A DNA stretch of 64,000 nt, from positions 62,001 to 126,000 of the forward strand of contig NZ_JACATN010000001.1 of NCBI RefSeq assembly GCF_018603515.1. The letters are read 5' to 3'. The notes beneath the pieces were generated by a model that saw only the letters and a list, made by a program, of their open reading frames with translations, was not told the origin of the DNA and did no database searches. The DNA is from Zobellia barbeyronii (GTDB taxonomy: Bacteria > Bacteroidota > Bacteroidia > Flavobacteriales > Flavobacteriaceae). Shown one piece after another: positions 8,408-18,418 of the stretch (position 1 is its first letter; each line of letters begins with the position of its first letter). The position numbers and the translations under genes were made by a program.

Positions 8408-11400
8408 TTAAAATGAGATATTAACACCTAATGAATACAACTGTGTCAAAGGAAATTTTGATAGATCTAATCCCCTTTGAGCTATATTTCCTCCGCCTAC
8501 TTCTGGGTCATAACCATCGTAACCGGTTAATGTTAAAGGGTTTTGGGCAGAGACAAAAAGTCGCAGTTTGTTCATTCCAATTTTTTCGGAAACATCAGCG
8601 GGCAACGTATACCCCAATGAAACTAACTTCAGTCTAAAGTAATCGCCGTTTTCTATCCAAAGATCAGTATCCCCATTGTAATTAGGGTGTCTACCTGCTC
8701 TATCTATATAAAAAGGTATATTGGAAGAGGTGTTATCAGGTGTCCACATGTTAACCAGATTTTGGTGCCGACCCCTTGTCATTGCATCTGCCTTTGTTCC
8801 ATTAAGAATTTCAGCACCCACAGAAGCATACCAGTTCATAGATAGGTCAAAATTTTTGTAAGCCCAGTTTAGATTAAAACCAAGTTCAAAATCAGGCAGA
8901 CCACTACCGGAATAAACGCGGTCATTATCGTTTATTACGCCGTCCCCAGCATCAGGAATGCCATCATTATTAGTATCTACTGTAGGCTGATCCGTGTACA
9001 TTAAATCTCCCAAACGTGCGTTTATGTCCAGTTCTTTATACGCCTCCAATTGTGCTTCGTTCTTTATAGTACCATTGGTTTGGTGTAGATAAAATGCTGC
9101 AGCCTCCCTCCCTACTACAAAGACGGTTACAGGAGATCCCAACAATTGGGCATTAGGATTAAAAATCAAATCATTGCCTTCTGCCATTCTAGTAATCTCA
9201 TTTCTATTTTTTGTAAAGGTGGCCCCCATACTTAAAGTACTTTGGCCCAAATTGGCTCTATAATTGGCTCCAATTTCCAAACCTTTGTTGGTCATATCCC
9301 CAATATTAAGCGTAACATTTTGAGGCTGGCCATTTACCACTCCTGTTGACCCAGGCAAACGAATAGGGAACAACATATCCTCTTTATTAGTTACATAATA
9401 ATCTGCGGTTAAAGTAAATTTGTTGTTAAAAAACCCAAGATCTATTCCTATGTTATTTGAAACCGAAGTTTCCCATTTAACGGATGGATTGGCATATTGA
9501 ACAATTGCCGATCCCAATGTGACATTCAGGTCGTTCTCATCAAATATATAGTCACGTTCTTGCGATACCGTTGATGCAAAAACGTAATCGCCAAAACTGT
9601 CATTACCCACAGTACCTTGGCTGGCCCTAATTTTAAAATTGTTGATTGTTGGTAGCAAATTTTTCCAGAAGCCTTCATCGGAAACATTCCAAGCTGCCGA
9701 TATTGAGGGAAATGTCCCCCATCTGAAGTCCTTCCCAAATTTACTTGAGGCATCACGACGAGCAAGTACGCTCAGCAGATATTTACCTTTATAATTATAT
9801 TGCAGTCGTCCAAGAAAACCAACATTTTTTCTCACATAGTTAAACCCTGAATCTGCCGTTTGGTCTTGAGATGATCCGTTTAAAACTTGGACTGCATTGG
9901 ACACTACCCCATTTCGTCCTGCAAGAAAGGATTGAAAATTTCTCTCATCAAAAGAACTACTTACCAATGCATCTATGTTGTGGTTCCCGAACGACTTTTT
10001 ATAGTTTAGACTACCGTCCCAACTAAACGTGCTCAATCTAGAAGCTTCTGCAGAAACACCACTTTTTAAGGGGTCTACTTCAGAAAATCCCGTTGCTATA
10101 TCAATAAGCTCAAATTTTGGACGGAATATATTTCGAATGGTGTTCGTTACGTTCGTTCCTATTCTGGAGGTAAAGTTTAACCCCTCAGCAATATTTCTGG
10201 TAACACTTAAACTTGCATTAATTTTATCTGTCCTTTCCCTATCCCTACGCTTAATATTTTGGGCCACAGTATTCAAAGGAGTTGTAACCCCTCCATTACC
10301 CTCTTCAATATAAAAGACATCTGAATCTTGATCCAAAATGGGGAAGTAAGGCCTATACCTAATTGCGTTTGTCAATAGATTATCCGTAGCTCTTTTATTA
10401 TCCTCTAAAATATAGCCTACACTAGCATCTATCTTCCAATTGTCCGTATTATAAGTTGTAGTAGCTCTACCATTGTATCTTTTAAAGTTAGAGCCAGTGA
10501 GCACTCCATCCGCACTAAAATAACCTCCGACTACATTATAGGTAAACCCACTGGCACCACCTGAAACGTTAAGGCCGTATGTTTGGCTTTCTGCATGGTC
10601 TACCAACACAAAATCGGTAAAATCATTATCATTATTCAACCATTCTGGTCTAGCTGGGCCAGGCGAAAAGGCTTCTGGGAAATAATTGTTCTGTTGTGTT
10701 TCAAAATACAACTGATCTTCGGTATTCATTATAGGCGTTCCGGAACCCAATCTTTGTATGCCGTAAGTATGATCAAAATCTACTTTCATAGACCCCTCCT
10801 TACCTCTTTTGGTGGTGATGAGAATTACACCCGCGGCACCACGTGTACCATAAACAGCGGCAGAAGCAGCATCCTTTAATACGTCTATAGTTTCAATCTC
10901 ATTAGGACTCAAACGTGGATCTCCCTGCTGTGGAATACCGTCTACAACAAATAGTGGTGTATTTGATCCACTTAGCGATGTAATTCCCCTAATTTGGATA
11001 TTAGATTGGGCTCCAGGCTCGCCTGAAGATGCCGTAATGTTTACACCGGCAATCTGGCCCTGAAGGGCGCTGCCCAAATCCGGAGTTACAAACTCCTTTA
11101 TAGCTTCTGCCTTTACCTGAGACACTGCTCCGGTCAATTCTTTCTTTTTAACAGTTCCAAATCCGATAACGACAACTTCGTCCAATTCAGAGGCATCAAT
11201 TTCCAAATCAGCATTAATTGTTGTTTTACCACTAATTGCAATTTCCGTGTTCTTATAACCTATATACGAGAATATCAAAGTAGTACCACCCTGTGGCACA
11301 TTTATGCTATATAGTCCATCAAAATCACTGGTTACACCAACGGAAGTTCCTTTTACAACTACATTGGCGCCAGGCAAGGGCATACTATCATCTGAACTTG

Positions 11401-11521
11401 TGATTTTTCCTGTTACTGTAATTTCTTGTGCGTGCATCCATGAAAATGAGAGGCACAGAAGTATGAGCAAACGGAACGATTTGCGTCTTACAGGGTTGGT
11501 TTTTTTTTGAGTTTTTTTCAT
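8408..11521 (-). CDS. SusC/RagA-type TonB-dependent oligosaccharide transporter
   Basis: A 1037-residue TonB-dependent receptor. It has a signal peptide ending near WMHAQ, a carboxypeptidase-regulatory-like domain (residues ~35-105, with ADLEID and DFDGLYSINVPQGG), the SusC signature VVVIGFGTVKKKELTGAV, a plug with YGTRGAAGVILITTKRGK and a long beta-barrel ending in an aromatic-rich strand (SLGVNISF). It imports oligosaccharides through the outer membrane with energy from TonB. It is the first gene of a three-gene minus-strand operon. I see no strong TAnnTTTG element in the 424 bp upstream. Confidence 0.96.
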   Translation of the reverse strand: MKKTQKKTNPVRRKSFRLLILLCLSFSWMHAQEITVTGKITSSDDSMPLPGANVVVKGTSVGVTSDFDGLYSINVPQGGTTLIFSYIGYKNTEIAISGKTTINADLEIDASELDEVVVIGFGTVKKKELTGAVSQVKAEAIKEFVTPDLGSALQGQIAGVNITASSGEPGAQSNIQIRGITSLSGSNTPLFVVDGIPQQGDPRLSPNEIETIDVLKDAASAAVYGTRGAAGVILITTKRGKEGSMKVDFDHTYGIQRLGSGTPIMNTEDQLYFETQQNNYFPEAFSPGPARPEWLNNDNDFTDFVLVDHAESQTYGLNVSGGASGFTYNVVGGYFSADGVLTGSNFKRYNGRATTTYNTDNWKIDASVGYILEDNKRATDNLLTNAIRYRPYFPILDQDSDVFYIEEGNGGVTTPLNTVAQNIKRRDRERTDKINASLSVTRNIAEGLNFTSRIGTNVTNTIRNIFRPKFELIDIATGFSEVDPLKSGVSAEASRLSTFSWDGSLNYKKSFGNHNIDALVSSSFDERNFQSFLAGRNGVVSNAVQVLNGSSQDQTADSGFNYVRKNVGFLGRLQYNYKGKYLLSVLARRDASSKFGKDFRWGTFPSISAAWNVSDEGFWKNLLPTINNFKIRASQGTVGNDSFGDYVFASTVSQERDYIFDENDLNVTLGSAIVQYANPSVKWETSVSNNIGIDLGFFNNKFTLTADYYVTNKEDMLFPIRLPGSTGVVNGQPQNVTLNIGDMTNKGLEIGANYRANLGQSTLSMGATFTKNRNEITRMAEGNDLIFNPNAQLLGSPVTVFVVGREAAAFYLHQTNGTIKNEAQLEAYKELDINARLGDLMYTDQPTVDTNNDGIPDAGDGVINDNDRVYSGSGLPDFELGFNLNWAYKNFDLSMNWYASVGAEILNGTKADAMTRGRHQNLVNMWTPDNTSSNIPFYIDRAGRHPNYNGDTDLWIENGDYFRLKLVSLGYTLPADVSEKIGMNKLRLFVSAQNPLTLTGYDGYDPEVGGGNIAQRGLDLSKFPLTQLYSLGVNISF

Positions 11522-11568
11522 TTTGATTTATTTAACGGTGTGCTAATTATTTGTTAAAACTCCATTAT

Positions 11569-11787
11569 ATGAAGTATAAAACTGTATCCAAGCGTAAAAA
11601 AAATGTAGCTATCCGTAAAAAACACAAATACAATCAATTGAATCTCAATAAATTATATGATTCTCAATTAAAGAGTAGTATTCCTAAAGCTCACTTTATA
11701 CAATATGAGTGGGTTTATGAGATTTATAGGTCTGATAATATATGTGAAGAAATAAGGCCTATTTTAAGAAAGGGGGTAATCCAATAA
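11569..11787 (+). CDS. Small basic hypothetical protein (doubtful)
   Basis: An ATG at 11569 opens a 72-codon frame rich in Lys and Arg at its start (KRKKN, IRKKHK), antisense-facing in the 424-bp gap between susC and the propeller protein gene. A TTG at 11551 would add six residues. No motif, signal or membrane segment is visible and I recognise no family. It may be a real small gene, a fragment of an older gene, or chance in AT-rich DNA. Confidence 0.25.
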   Translation: MKYKTVSKRKKNVAIRKKHKYNQLNLNKLYDSQLKSSIPKAHFIQYEWVYEIYRSDNICEEIRPILRKGVIQ

Positions 11788-11945
11788 TTTTAAACTGTTA
11801 GGACTAAATTGTTATACTATTATATTTTGCAAGAAGTCTTTAAATGGACTTTAAACCAAGTTCATTTTAAAATTTGTTCCTGAAAAGAAACGCTTTAGGT
11901 CTTATAAACAGCTTTTAATTTGGCACGAGTTAGCTACACTTTTAT

Positions 11946-14582
11946 TTAGTAGGATATGTCAATAAAGCGCATTGACCCAGCAGGGACATCTACACTAAAA
12001 GAGTTATCCTTATGTATGAGTTCTTCCCCGCTCAAAATATCTTTTACTGATTTAGGATACCTGTTTTGAAATTGAATGGTAGCGATTCTCTTTTTAGGGT
12101 TGATATAGCCTGGATCAACCAATACTACCCTACTATGGTATTCGTCTATTTTAATGACTGACCAAGATACCCCAGAGACTATTACGGCTAGGTTTTCTAC
12201 ACCTTTTCCTGCGGCTTCTTTCATGATTTGTCCAAATTTAGAAGCAATAATAGATTGGTCATTTTTATATCCATTTTTTCCATCAGTTACAATATATGGG
12301 AAGTCTTTTTTCTTTAAATCAGGCTGGTATTCCACTGGCGCTATTGGAATCATTCCATAAGGTAATGTTGGCATATAGTTTAGCCAACGATAATTTACCC
12401 CCAGCATTTTGGAAAAATCATAATCCGGTATATTGGTGCCCGCCCAATGCATTTGCGCAACCGAAAAAATTGCTTCATCATCATCTTCCTGATATTGCAG
12501 TAAATTATGATGACTATCTACCGAATGGACTAGATGTTCATCTATATTTTTAATTAAATGCCATGACCCTATTGACTGTATATTCTCTTTTTCTACAACT
12601 GGTAGCACCCCCGATGTCATTAAGGCAAAAAGCACATCGTAATTTGGTTCTTCAACAAAGGGGTTATTAAAGATGATACCATAACGAGCTCCGTAAGCAG
12701 CCATAACAACTCCTTGCCTTAAAAAGGGGGAAATAGAATTTTGTCCCCCTGGAGAAAGTGGTCTCCAACTAGTAGGGTTGTCATCCACCAAACGCATTGC
12801 AAAATCATTTATATAGCCGCAAGCATACATACCAATGCGACCCGCTAAGTTTAAGTCTTGTATTCTGTTACTTGTGTCTTCAGAAGCGGGAACCAAAATA
12901 TCATTGTACCGGTCAGAGAAAAAGAGTTCCTTCCATAATGGCAAATGAGATGTTGCCGCCCAGAACATATTTTTATTTCTAAAATAGAGCTTTGCACGAT
13001 TGTGTTTGCGAATTGCCTTGGCAAGCCTAGGCATATAATCATTAACAAAATGTATCACTCTGGGGTCTTCTACATTGTCCATTTCGGCATAAATAAAGCC
13101 ATAACAGGTGTTAGGAGCTACCTCTAATATTTTTTCTAGTGTTTCTATCCGAATATAAAAAGGGTCATTACCATGCCCTGCCCAAAAAGTAAATGGATGT
13201 CCGTTGGCTTCAAATTCTTTAGCCATTTGTATAATATCTTCCCGAGAATCTTTATAGTTCCCCCGCTTATCTTTTTTTAATGCAATGGGCCCCATAATGA
13301 GTTCCAGTTCTGAGCGTTCCGTACTCTCTTTTGGAGCTTTTTGAGTTATAATTTTTATAGGTGCTCCATTAAGCTTTAGAACCTTGTCATTGGGTTGCTT
13401 GGCAGTAATCATTACCCATTCCTTTTTGGATGAACTTTGGTATTCAGGTAACTTAAAATTTAAAGTTTGTTCATAAAGCTTCTGTATGTTTTTCTCGACC
13501 TCAAGCATTCTTCCTCCCTCTTCATATCTAGTCGTAATCCAATCTTGTTTATTCAAGTCAAAAAAGTGTAAGTCGTCACCGCCGTCAACCGTACCGGCTG
13601 CTACGAGTTGATTGGTGTTAGCATCAACGGCAAAGTCATTATATACCATTGCACCATACCTCTCACCGCTTTGTCCTAAGACTTTACCTTTTATATCAAG
13701 AGTTTTTGATATTCCACCATGTTGAAACATAATCAACTCTTGATTTTCAATATAAGTTCCTTGTGAATGCGCATAGCGTTGGGTTTCTTTTTTCGTGCCT
13801 TGGTACTGCATAAGAATCTCAAAATTGCTATTTAAAACCATTATGTAAGATTTGAAATTCAGGTCCCCGAATAATAATATTTCGTCTTTTTGGTCATGGT
13901 CGATATCAGCAATAGTAATATCGGTGACCATAGCACGAGTCATATTTGCATCTGGCACCTTTTTTATAGATAAGGATTTTATTGTTTTTTTGGATAGTGG
14001 GTCCATGAAACCAAAATAATCCCACCTAAATTTATCGTGGGAGTAAGTCATAATAAATAGACTTTCTTTTTTTGCGTCTAAAAATTTACCTGACTCTATT
14101 TTTCTTACAACACCTTTTATTTTGGTAACGGAAACTAAGTTTCCCTTTGCATCCAGCTCGTATAATTTATTATCATTGCCTCCAGCAAAGATCTGAACCT
14201 TTTCATTTTTTATTACTGCCACTTCCGAGAATCGGACCTTGTGTTTCGGCTTAAATTCCCAAAGTAATTCGCCATCAACGTCATGACAGTAAATATTTCC
14301 ATTTGCGCTGGCCGAAATAAGTTCGTCTATACCATCATTATTTATATCCGCAGCATTAATTTCAAACAACACAGCTTTTGGTTCTAGAGTCATTCTCCAC
14401 AATCTTTTTCCTTTAATATCGTGGGCCGAAATAGCACCATCCAGCTCTGAGGTATACAAAAATGAAGTGCTACCAGACTTTGCTACAACAACATGGGTTA
14501 CACCCGCATTATCTTCAACAACTTGTGACTTTAAACAAGTAGTGCATAAAAAGAATGAAATTATGACAAGACGGATAATCAT
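11946..14582 (-). CDS. Secreted beta-propeller protein, possible GH150-type lambda-carrageenase
   Basis: ATG 14582 starts an 878-residue product with a good signal peptide (MIIRLVIISFFLCT, cleavage near LKSQ); a TTG 41 codons upstream is less likely. Residues ~20-340 look like a beta-propeller with FG-GAP-like calcium loops (ADINNDGIDEL, IADIDHDQKDEI) and a PQQ-like blade (GNIYCHDVDGELLWEF). Then comes a linker sandwich and a large C-terminal domain of ~400 residues with motifs such as GHGNDPFYI, YAEMDNVEDP and WRPLSPGGQNS. Overall size and the N-terminal propeller agree with what I recall of the Pseudoalteromonas lambda-carrageenase (GH150). The locus with sulfatases fits. I cannot align it, so the family is a hypothesis. 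Confidence 0.5.
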   Translation of the reverse strand: MIIRLVIISFFLCTTCLKSQVVEDNAGVTHVVVAKSGSTSFLYTSELDGAISAHDIKGKRLWRMTLEPKAVLFEINAADINNDGIDELISASANGNIYCHDVDGELLWEFKPKHKVRFSEVAVIKNEKVQIFAGGNDNKLYELDAKGNLVSVTKIKGVVRKIESGKFLDAKKESLFIMTYSHDKFRWDYFGFMDPLSKKTIKSLSIKKVPDANMTRAMVTDITIADIDHDQKDEILLFGDLNFKSYIMVLNSNFEILMQYQGTKKETQRYAHSQGTYIENQELIMFQHGGISKTLDIKGKVLGQSGERYGAMVYNDFAVDANTNQLVAAGTVDGGDDLHFFDLNKQDWITTRYEEGGRMLEVEKNIQKLYEQTLNFKLPEYQSSSKKEWVMITAKQPNDKVLKLNGAPIKIITQKAPKESTERSELELIMGPIALKKDKRGNYKDSREDIIQMAKEFEANGHPFTFWAGHGNDPFYIRIETLEKILEVAPNTCYGFIYAEMDNVEDPRVIHFVNDYMPRLAKAIRKHNRAKLYFRNKNMFWAATSHLPLWKELFFSDRYNDILVPASEDTSNRIQDLNLAGRIGMYACGYINDFAMRLVDDNPTSWRPLSPGGQNSISPFLRQGVVMAAYGARYGIIFNNPFVEEPNYDVLFALMTSGVLPVVEKENIQSIGSWHLIKNIDEHLVHSVDSHHNLLQYQEDDDEAIFSVAQMHWAGTNIPDYDFSKMLGVNYRWLNYMPTLPYGMIPIAPVEYQPDLKKKDFPYIVTDGKNGYKNDQSIIASKFGQIMKEAAGKGVENLAVIVSGVSWSVIKIDEYHSRVVLVDPGYINPKKRIATIQFQNRYPKSVKDILSGEELIHKDNSFSVDVPAGSMRFIDISY

Positions 14583-15003
14583 TTTTTTGTTTTTAACAGT
14601 TAATGGAGGACTAACTTTATTCGCTGGAGCAGAGTCATTTTCCTGTGTGTTTATCTCAAAAACAGCAATAAGAATAAAACAGTCTAAAGGCTTCACAATT
14701 CCCAACCGGAACTAAAAGGGAAATTCATGATTAAAATTACCATACCTGTATCTTAGAGTAAACGAAATGTAGTTGTATGTATATTCATAGATAAAGTGAC
14801 TATCTTCTAAAAAGAATATGTTGAGTAGTAATAAATGAAGTAAAACTTTTCCTCCCCTAAAATATATACAACAAATAGTGATTAAAAAAAAACGTTGAAA
14901 TGTCTATTTTTCTTCCGGTACCCTAATGCAGATAACTAATACCACAAACCTCCTTTTCGTGGGTAGGTCAATAAGAATGTTACAAAAGAAGATAAGTTAT
15001 CCA

Positions 15004-15018
15004 TATTGGTTACCAATA
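15004..15018. promoter_or_regulatory. 15-bp palindrome, candidate operator
   Basis: TATTGGT and ACCAATA are perfect inverted arms of 7 bp around a central T. It sits in the divergent region between the propeller-protein gene and the regulator gene, where a dimeric transcription factor might bind. No second clear copy was noticed in the window. Confidence 0.4.
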
Positions 15019-15241
15019 AAAAAAATGCTGAAATTACTGAAATGAAATCCAGTACCTTAAAATTTCAATACAAGGTATTATAGTAATAAAAAACAAGTAA
15101 ATAGCTTGAAAAAAAAATAGTCTTCCGCTCCGAAATGAGCTTACTCCTAACTTATACTATGATTGAGATAGATATAGAGTGTGTCTGAATTAAATAAGCT
15201 ATATTATCTATGGCAAGCTCTGTCGCCAAATTTCATATTTA

Positions 15242-15249
15242 TAAATTTG
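15242..15249 (+). promoter_or_regulatory. TAnnTTTG -10 element of the sensor-regulator gene
   Basis: TAAATTTG matches the Bacteroidota -10 consensus TAnnTTTG exactly and lies 32 nt before the ATG at 15282. No clear -33 TTG is seen at the usual distance. Confidence 0.5.
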
Positions 15250-15281
15250 TTTGAAGAACTATAGATTTCATAATATAAAAC

Positions 15282-18113
15282 ATGCTTAACTCCACAACCT
15301 TAAGTTTTGAAAGATATTACAAACTTACGGCCATATTTTTTTTGGTGTTTCAATTTTTATATCCTCAAGAAACACCGCCAATCATACAGTTTTCAGCTTC
15401 AGAATATGGTGCCGAAAATCAAAATTGGGACGTAACACAAAATCATCAAGGCAACATATTTGTGGCAAATAATGAAGGGTTATTGGAATATAATGGATCT
15501 AGGTGGGCTCTATACCCGTCTGTCCACAGTGCTGCAATTCGTTCCCTATCTTCCTATAAGGATAAAATTTATACAGGTAGTTATATGGAGTTTGGTTTTT
15601 GGACCAAAACCAATAATGGGGTTATGGAGTACCATTCTATCTCCCGATCTATAAAAGAAGAATTGTTCGAAGATGAAATTATATGGAATATTGAAGGGTT
15701 GGATAAATACGTGATCTTTCAGTCTTACGATCGCCTTTATTTTTATGATACAGATTCAAAAGAATTAAACTTTACTACGGACAAAGAAAACAACTACAGG
15801 TTATTCAAGGTTGGTCAGAAAATTTATCTTCAGAAATATGATGGAAGAATATTTAATCTTGAAAACGGAACGGAAAAATTAATTGCTACCATACCGAAAA
15901 ACCTCAACATTAAATTTCTACTTAACATCTTCTCCGCAAATGACGGGCTGGTAGTATTGACACGAACCAAAGGGCTGTACAAGATAAAAAATCAAACGCT
16001 TGAAAAATGGAATCTTCCCGCAGATACGTTACTTAAGAACACACGTGTATTCAGAGGTATTCAATTAAGAGATAATAGTTTTATGTTGGGTACCATCTCA
16101 AAGGGTATTGTTTCAATGTCAAAGGATGGTCTAATAACCAGCATAATTAACCAAACGAATGGTTTAATTAACAATACTGTACTAAATTTATTTGAAGACG
16201 CCAACGCTAATATTTGGGCCGCCTTAGACAATGGTCTGGATTGCATAAACAGGCAATCTTATATCAGGGAATATAATGATCGAGACGGTACTTTTGGAAC
16301 AACTTATGCTTCTATTACACACAATGAAAAACTTTATATTGGCACCAATCAAGGACTATTCTACAAAAATGTAGATTCTAATGAAAGTTTAAAATTTATC
16401 AAAGGAACAGAAGGACAAGTTTGGTCACTTTACGCCGCGAACGACGAATTACTATGTGGACACAATAACGGAGTTTTTTCTATTAATGACAATAAGGCAT
16501 CATTAGTTGCGCATGTTGATGGGGTATGGGACTTTAGGACTATTCCCAATCAACCTGACAAGCTTCTGCTTGGCCATTATTCAGGTTTAGCAATAATGAA
16601 AAATGAAGGGAGCGTTTGGAAACTGAGTCATAAAATAGAAGGATTTGAAATTTCTTCTCGCTTTTTCGAAATTCTAGATACTCATGAAGTTTGGGTAAAC
16701 CATGAAACCAAAGGAATTTATCGATTGGAACTAAATAATGACCTGTTGTCTTTTGATTCAGTTACGCTTATTCCCAATATTGAAAAAAGTAAAGGTTCTG
16801 GAATAATAAAGATGGGCAACGATTTACTCTATACAAACCGAAAAGGAGTTTTTAAACTTGAACCCAATACAAAAAAATTTGTTAGGGATTCAACTTTAAG
16901 CCAACTCATTCCAAATGGAGAATACCTATCAGGTAAATTAGTATTTGACAAAAAAGAACGACTATGGAGTTTTAACCAAAACCATATAGCTTATACCCAA
17001 AAAGGTCCATTGAACAATATGCTAGACTTCAACTCAATTCCTATTGAAAACAATTGGAGAGAAATGACCCTTAGCTTTGAAAATATCACCCAATTAGATA
17101 ATAACAAATACCTAATAGGCAAAACTAATGGATACCTGCTGATAGACCTTGACAAGATTCCAAACAAGTCCCATCAACTAGTTATGGATAAGGTCATGGT
17201 TACAAAAAATGAAAATGGCACTAAGAATGTTTCCAAATTTGACGAAGGTGAGTTTCATTATAACGAATCAACCATCAACTTTAATTATAGCGTTCCCCAG
17301 TACAGCAAGTACACGAACGTTAATTATCAATATCAACTAGAAGGGTTGGACGATTCATGGAGCGAATGGACCCCAACACCATCCATTACATTTGAAAAAT
17401 TACCATTTGGAGATTATGTATTCAGGGCCCGTTCAAAAATCGGAAGCCATCAATCAATGAATACTATACAATACAGGTTTGCTATAGCCAGACCATTTTA
17501 CCTCTCCAACACAGCTTTATTAGCTTACACACTACTCATATTTAGCCTTGGCTTCCTTGTTCACAAATCTTACAAAAGCTACTATCGTAGACAGAACAGA
17601 AAAGCGCTACTTGAAAATCAACGGGAAATACAACTAAAATACATTAAAAGCGAACAGGAAATGGTACGCCTTACAAATGAAAAACTAAACCAAGAAATTG
17701 AAAACAAAAATAGTGAGTTGGCCATTTCCACAATGAGCTTAGTAAAAAGAAATGAATTATTAAGAAGAGTTAAAAAAGAACTCAAAAAAAGTAATGAGCT
17801 ATTCGATAAAACGCATCCAGTCATAAAACTGATAGACAAAAATCTAAATAGTTCAAAAGACCGAAAAATTTTCATGGAGGCATTTAATAATACCGATAGA
17901 GAATTTTTAACAAGGGCCAAAGAACTGCATCCCAATTTATCATCAAACGATTTAAAATTCTGCGCCTATTTACGCCTAAACCTTTCATCAAAGGAAATAG
18001 CTCCACTACTTAATATTTCAGTAAAAAGTGTAGAAGTAAGGCGTTCTAGGTTACGAAAAAAACTTGATTTAAAAAGAGAAATAAAACTTACAGACTACAT
18101 TCTCTCCATTTAA
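15282..18113 (+). CDS. Membrane sensor with Reg_prop propellers, Y_Y_Y domain and LuxR-type HTH
   Basis: A 943-residue one-component regulator. After a signal sequence (FFLVFQFLYPQ), residues ~30-640 carry repeated propeller blades of the Reg_prop type (QNWDVTQNHQGNIFVAN, NLFEDANANIWAALDNG). A Y_Y_Y domain follows (YQYQLEGLDDSWSEWT, FGDYVFRARS), then one membrane segment (LLAYTLLIFSLGFLVH), a Lys/Glu-rich coiled coil and a C-terminal LuxR/GerE-like helix-turn-helix (LRLNLSSKEIAPLLNISVKSVEVRRSRLRKKL). It lacks histidine-kinase and receiver domains, so it differs from full hybrid two-component systems. Such proteins usually sense a periplasmic glycan and activate the neighbouring SusCD genes; here susC2 lies 305 bp downstream. 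Confidence 0.9.
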   Translation: MLNSTTLSFERYYKLTAIFFLVFQFLYPQETPPIIQFSASEYGAENQNWDVTQNHQGNIFVANNEGLLEYNGSRWALYPSVHSAAIRSLSSYKDKIYTGSYMEFGFWTKTNNGVMEYHSISRSIKEELFEDEIIWNIEGLDKYVIFQSYDRLYFYDTDSKELNFTTDKENNYRLFKVGQKIYLQKYDGRIFNLENGTEKLIATIPKNLNIKFLLNIFSANDGLVVLTRTKGLYKIKNQTLEKWNLPADTLLKNTRVFRGIQLRDNSFMLGTISKGIVSMSKDGLITSIINQTNGLINNTVLNLFEDANANIWAALDNGLDCINRQSYIREYNDRDGTFGTTYASITHNEKLYIGTNQGLFYKNVDSNESLKFIKGTEGQVWSLYAANDELLCGHNNGVFSINDNKASLVAHVDGVWDFRTIPNQPDKLLLGHYSGLAIMKNEGSVWKLSHKIEGFEISSRFFEILDTHEVWVNHETKGIYRLELNNDLLSFDSVTLIPNIEKSKGSGIIKMGNDLLYTNRKGVFKLEPNTKKFVRDSTLSQLIPNGEYLSGKLVFDKKERLWSFNQNHIAYTQKGPLNNMLDFNSIPIENNWREMTLSFENITQLDNNKYLIGKTNGYLLIDLDKIPNKSHQLVMDKVMVTKNENGTKNVSKFDEGEFHYNESTINFNYSVPQYSKYTNVNYQYQLEGLDDSWSEWTPTPSITFEKLPFGDYVFRARSKIGSHQSMNTIQYRFAIARPFYLSNTALLAYTLLIFSLGFLVHKSYKSYYRRQNRKALLENQREIQLKYIKSEQEMVRLTNEKLNQEIENKNSELAISTMSLVKRNELLRRVKKELKKSNELFDKTHPVIKLIDKNLNSSKDRKIFMEAFNNTDREFLTRAKELHPNLSSNDLKFCAYLRLNLSSKEIAPLLNISVKSVEVRRSRLRKKLDLKREIKLTDYILSI

Positions 18114-18195
18114 TAGTTAAGATAACCCAAATAACACCACTACATTACCACCACAAATTTCCTAAATCCTCATATTTAACTAACATTTTTTATTA

Positions 18196-18250
18196 GTTCC
18201 ATAAAAATCTGACCAGCATAAAACCCTATAAACAATAGAGTTTATGGAAC
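18196..18250. promoter_or_regulatory. Perfect 10-bp inverted repeat upstream of susC2
   Basis: GTTCCATAAA (18196-18205) is repeated inverted as TTTATGGAAC (18241-18250) with 35 bp between the arms. It is ~170 bp before the susC start, in the leader or promoter region. It could be a spaced operator for the adjacent HTH regulator or form an RNA stem in a long leader. Confidence 0.45.
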
Positions 18251-18393
18251 ATGAGGGAGTTCTATTGCAATATGTATGTTTTTGTAGTGTCCTGTTTTCT
18301 TTTTCAAAAGATAAATCTCTCTACTTTGGTAACAGATGGAACTTTATGTTCTTGTTATACAACAATCTACAACTGTCTAAAAAAATCCAACTT

Positions 18394-18401
18394 TAGTTTT
18401 G
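18394..18401 (+). promoter_or_regulatory. TAnnTTTG-like element before susC2
   Basis: TAGTTTTG fits TAnnTTTG but ends only 17 nt before the ATG at 18419, giving a very short leader. It may be the promoter, or a chance match in AT-rich DNA. Confidence 0.3.
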
Positions 18402-18418
18402 AACAAAACCAATACGCT

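Larger units (their letters stand above)
14583..15281. other. 699-bp divergent regulatory region
   Basis: The gap lies between the divergent propeller-protein gene (minus) and the sensor-regulator gene (plus). I find no believable gene in it. It contains a 15-bp palindrome (15004-15018), a weak TATTA-TAG-TAATA repeat near 15076-15088 and a -10 element for the regulator at 15242-15249. The part nearest the minus-strand gene shows no TAnnTTTG element in the proper orientation. Confidence 0.6.

Noticed and set aside
14583-14705. 41-codon extension of the propeller protein from a TTG
   Set aside because: The inner ATG at 14582 begins a proper signal peptide, which would be buried otherwise.
18251-18418. 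56-codon upstream extension of susC2
   Set aside because: It is Cys-rich, lacks a signal peptide of its own and places the good signal peptide internally; the ATG at 18419 is better.
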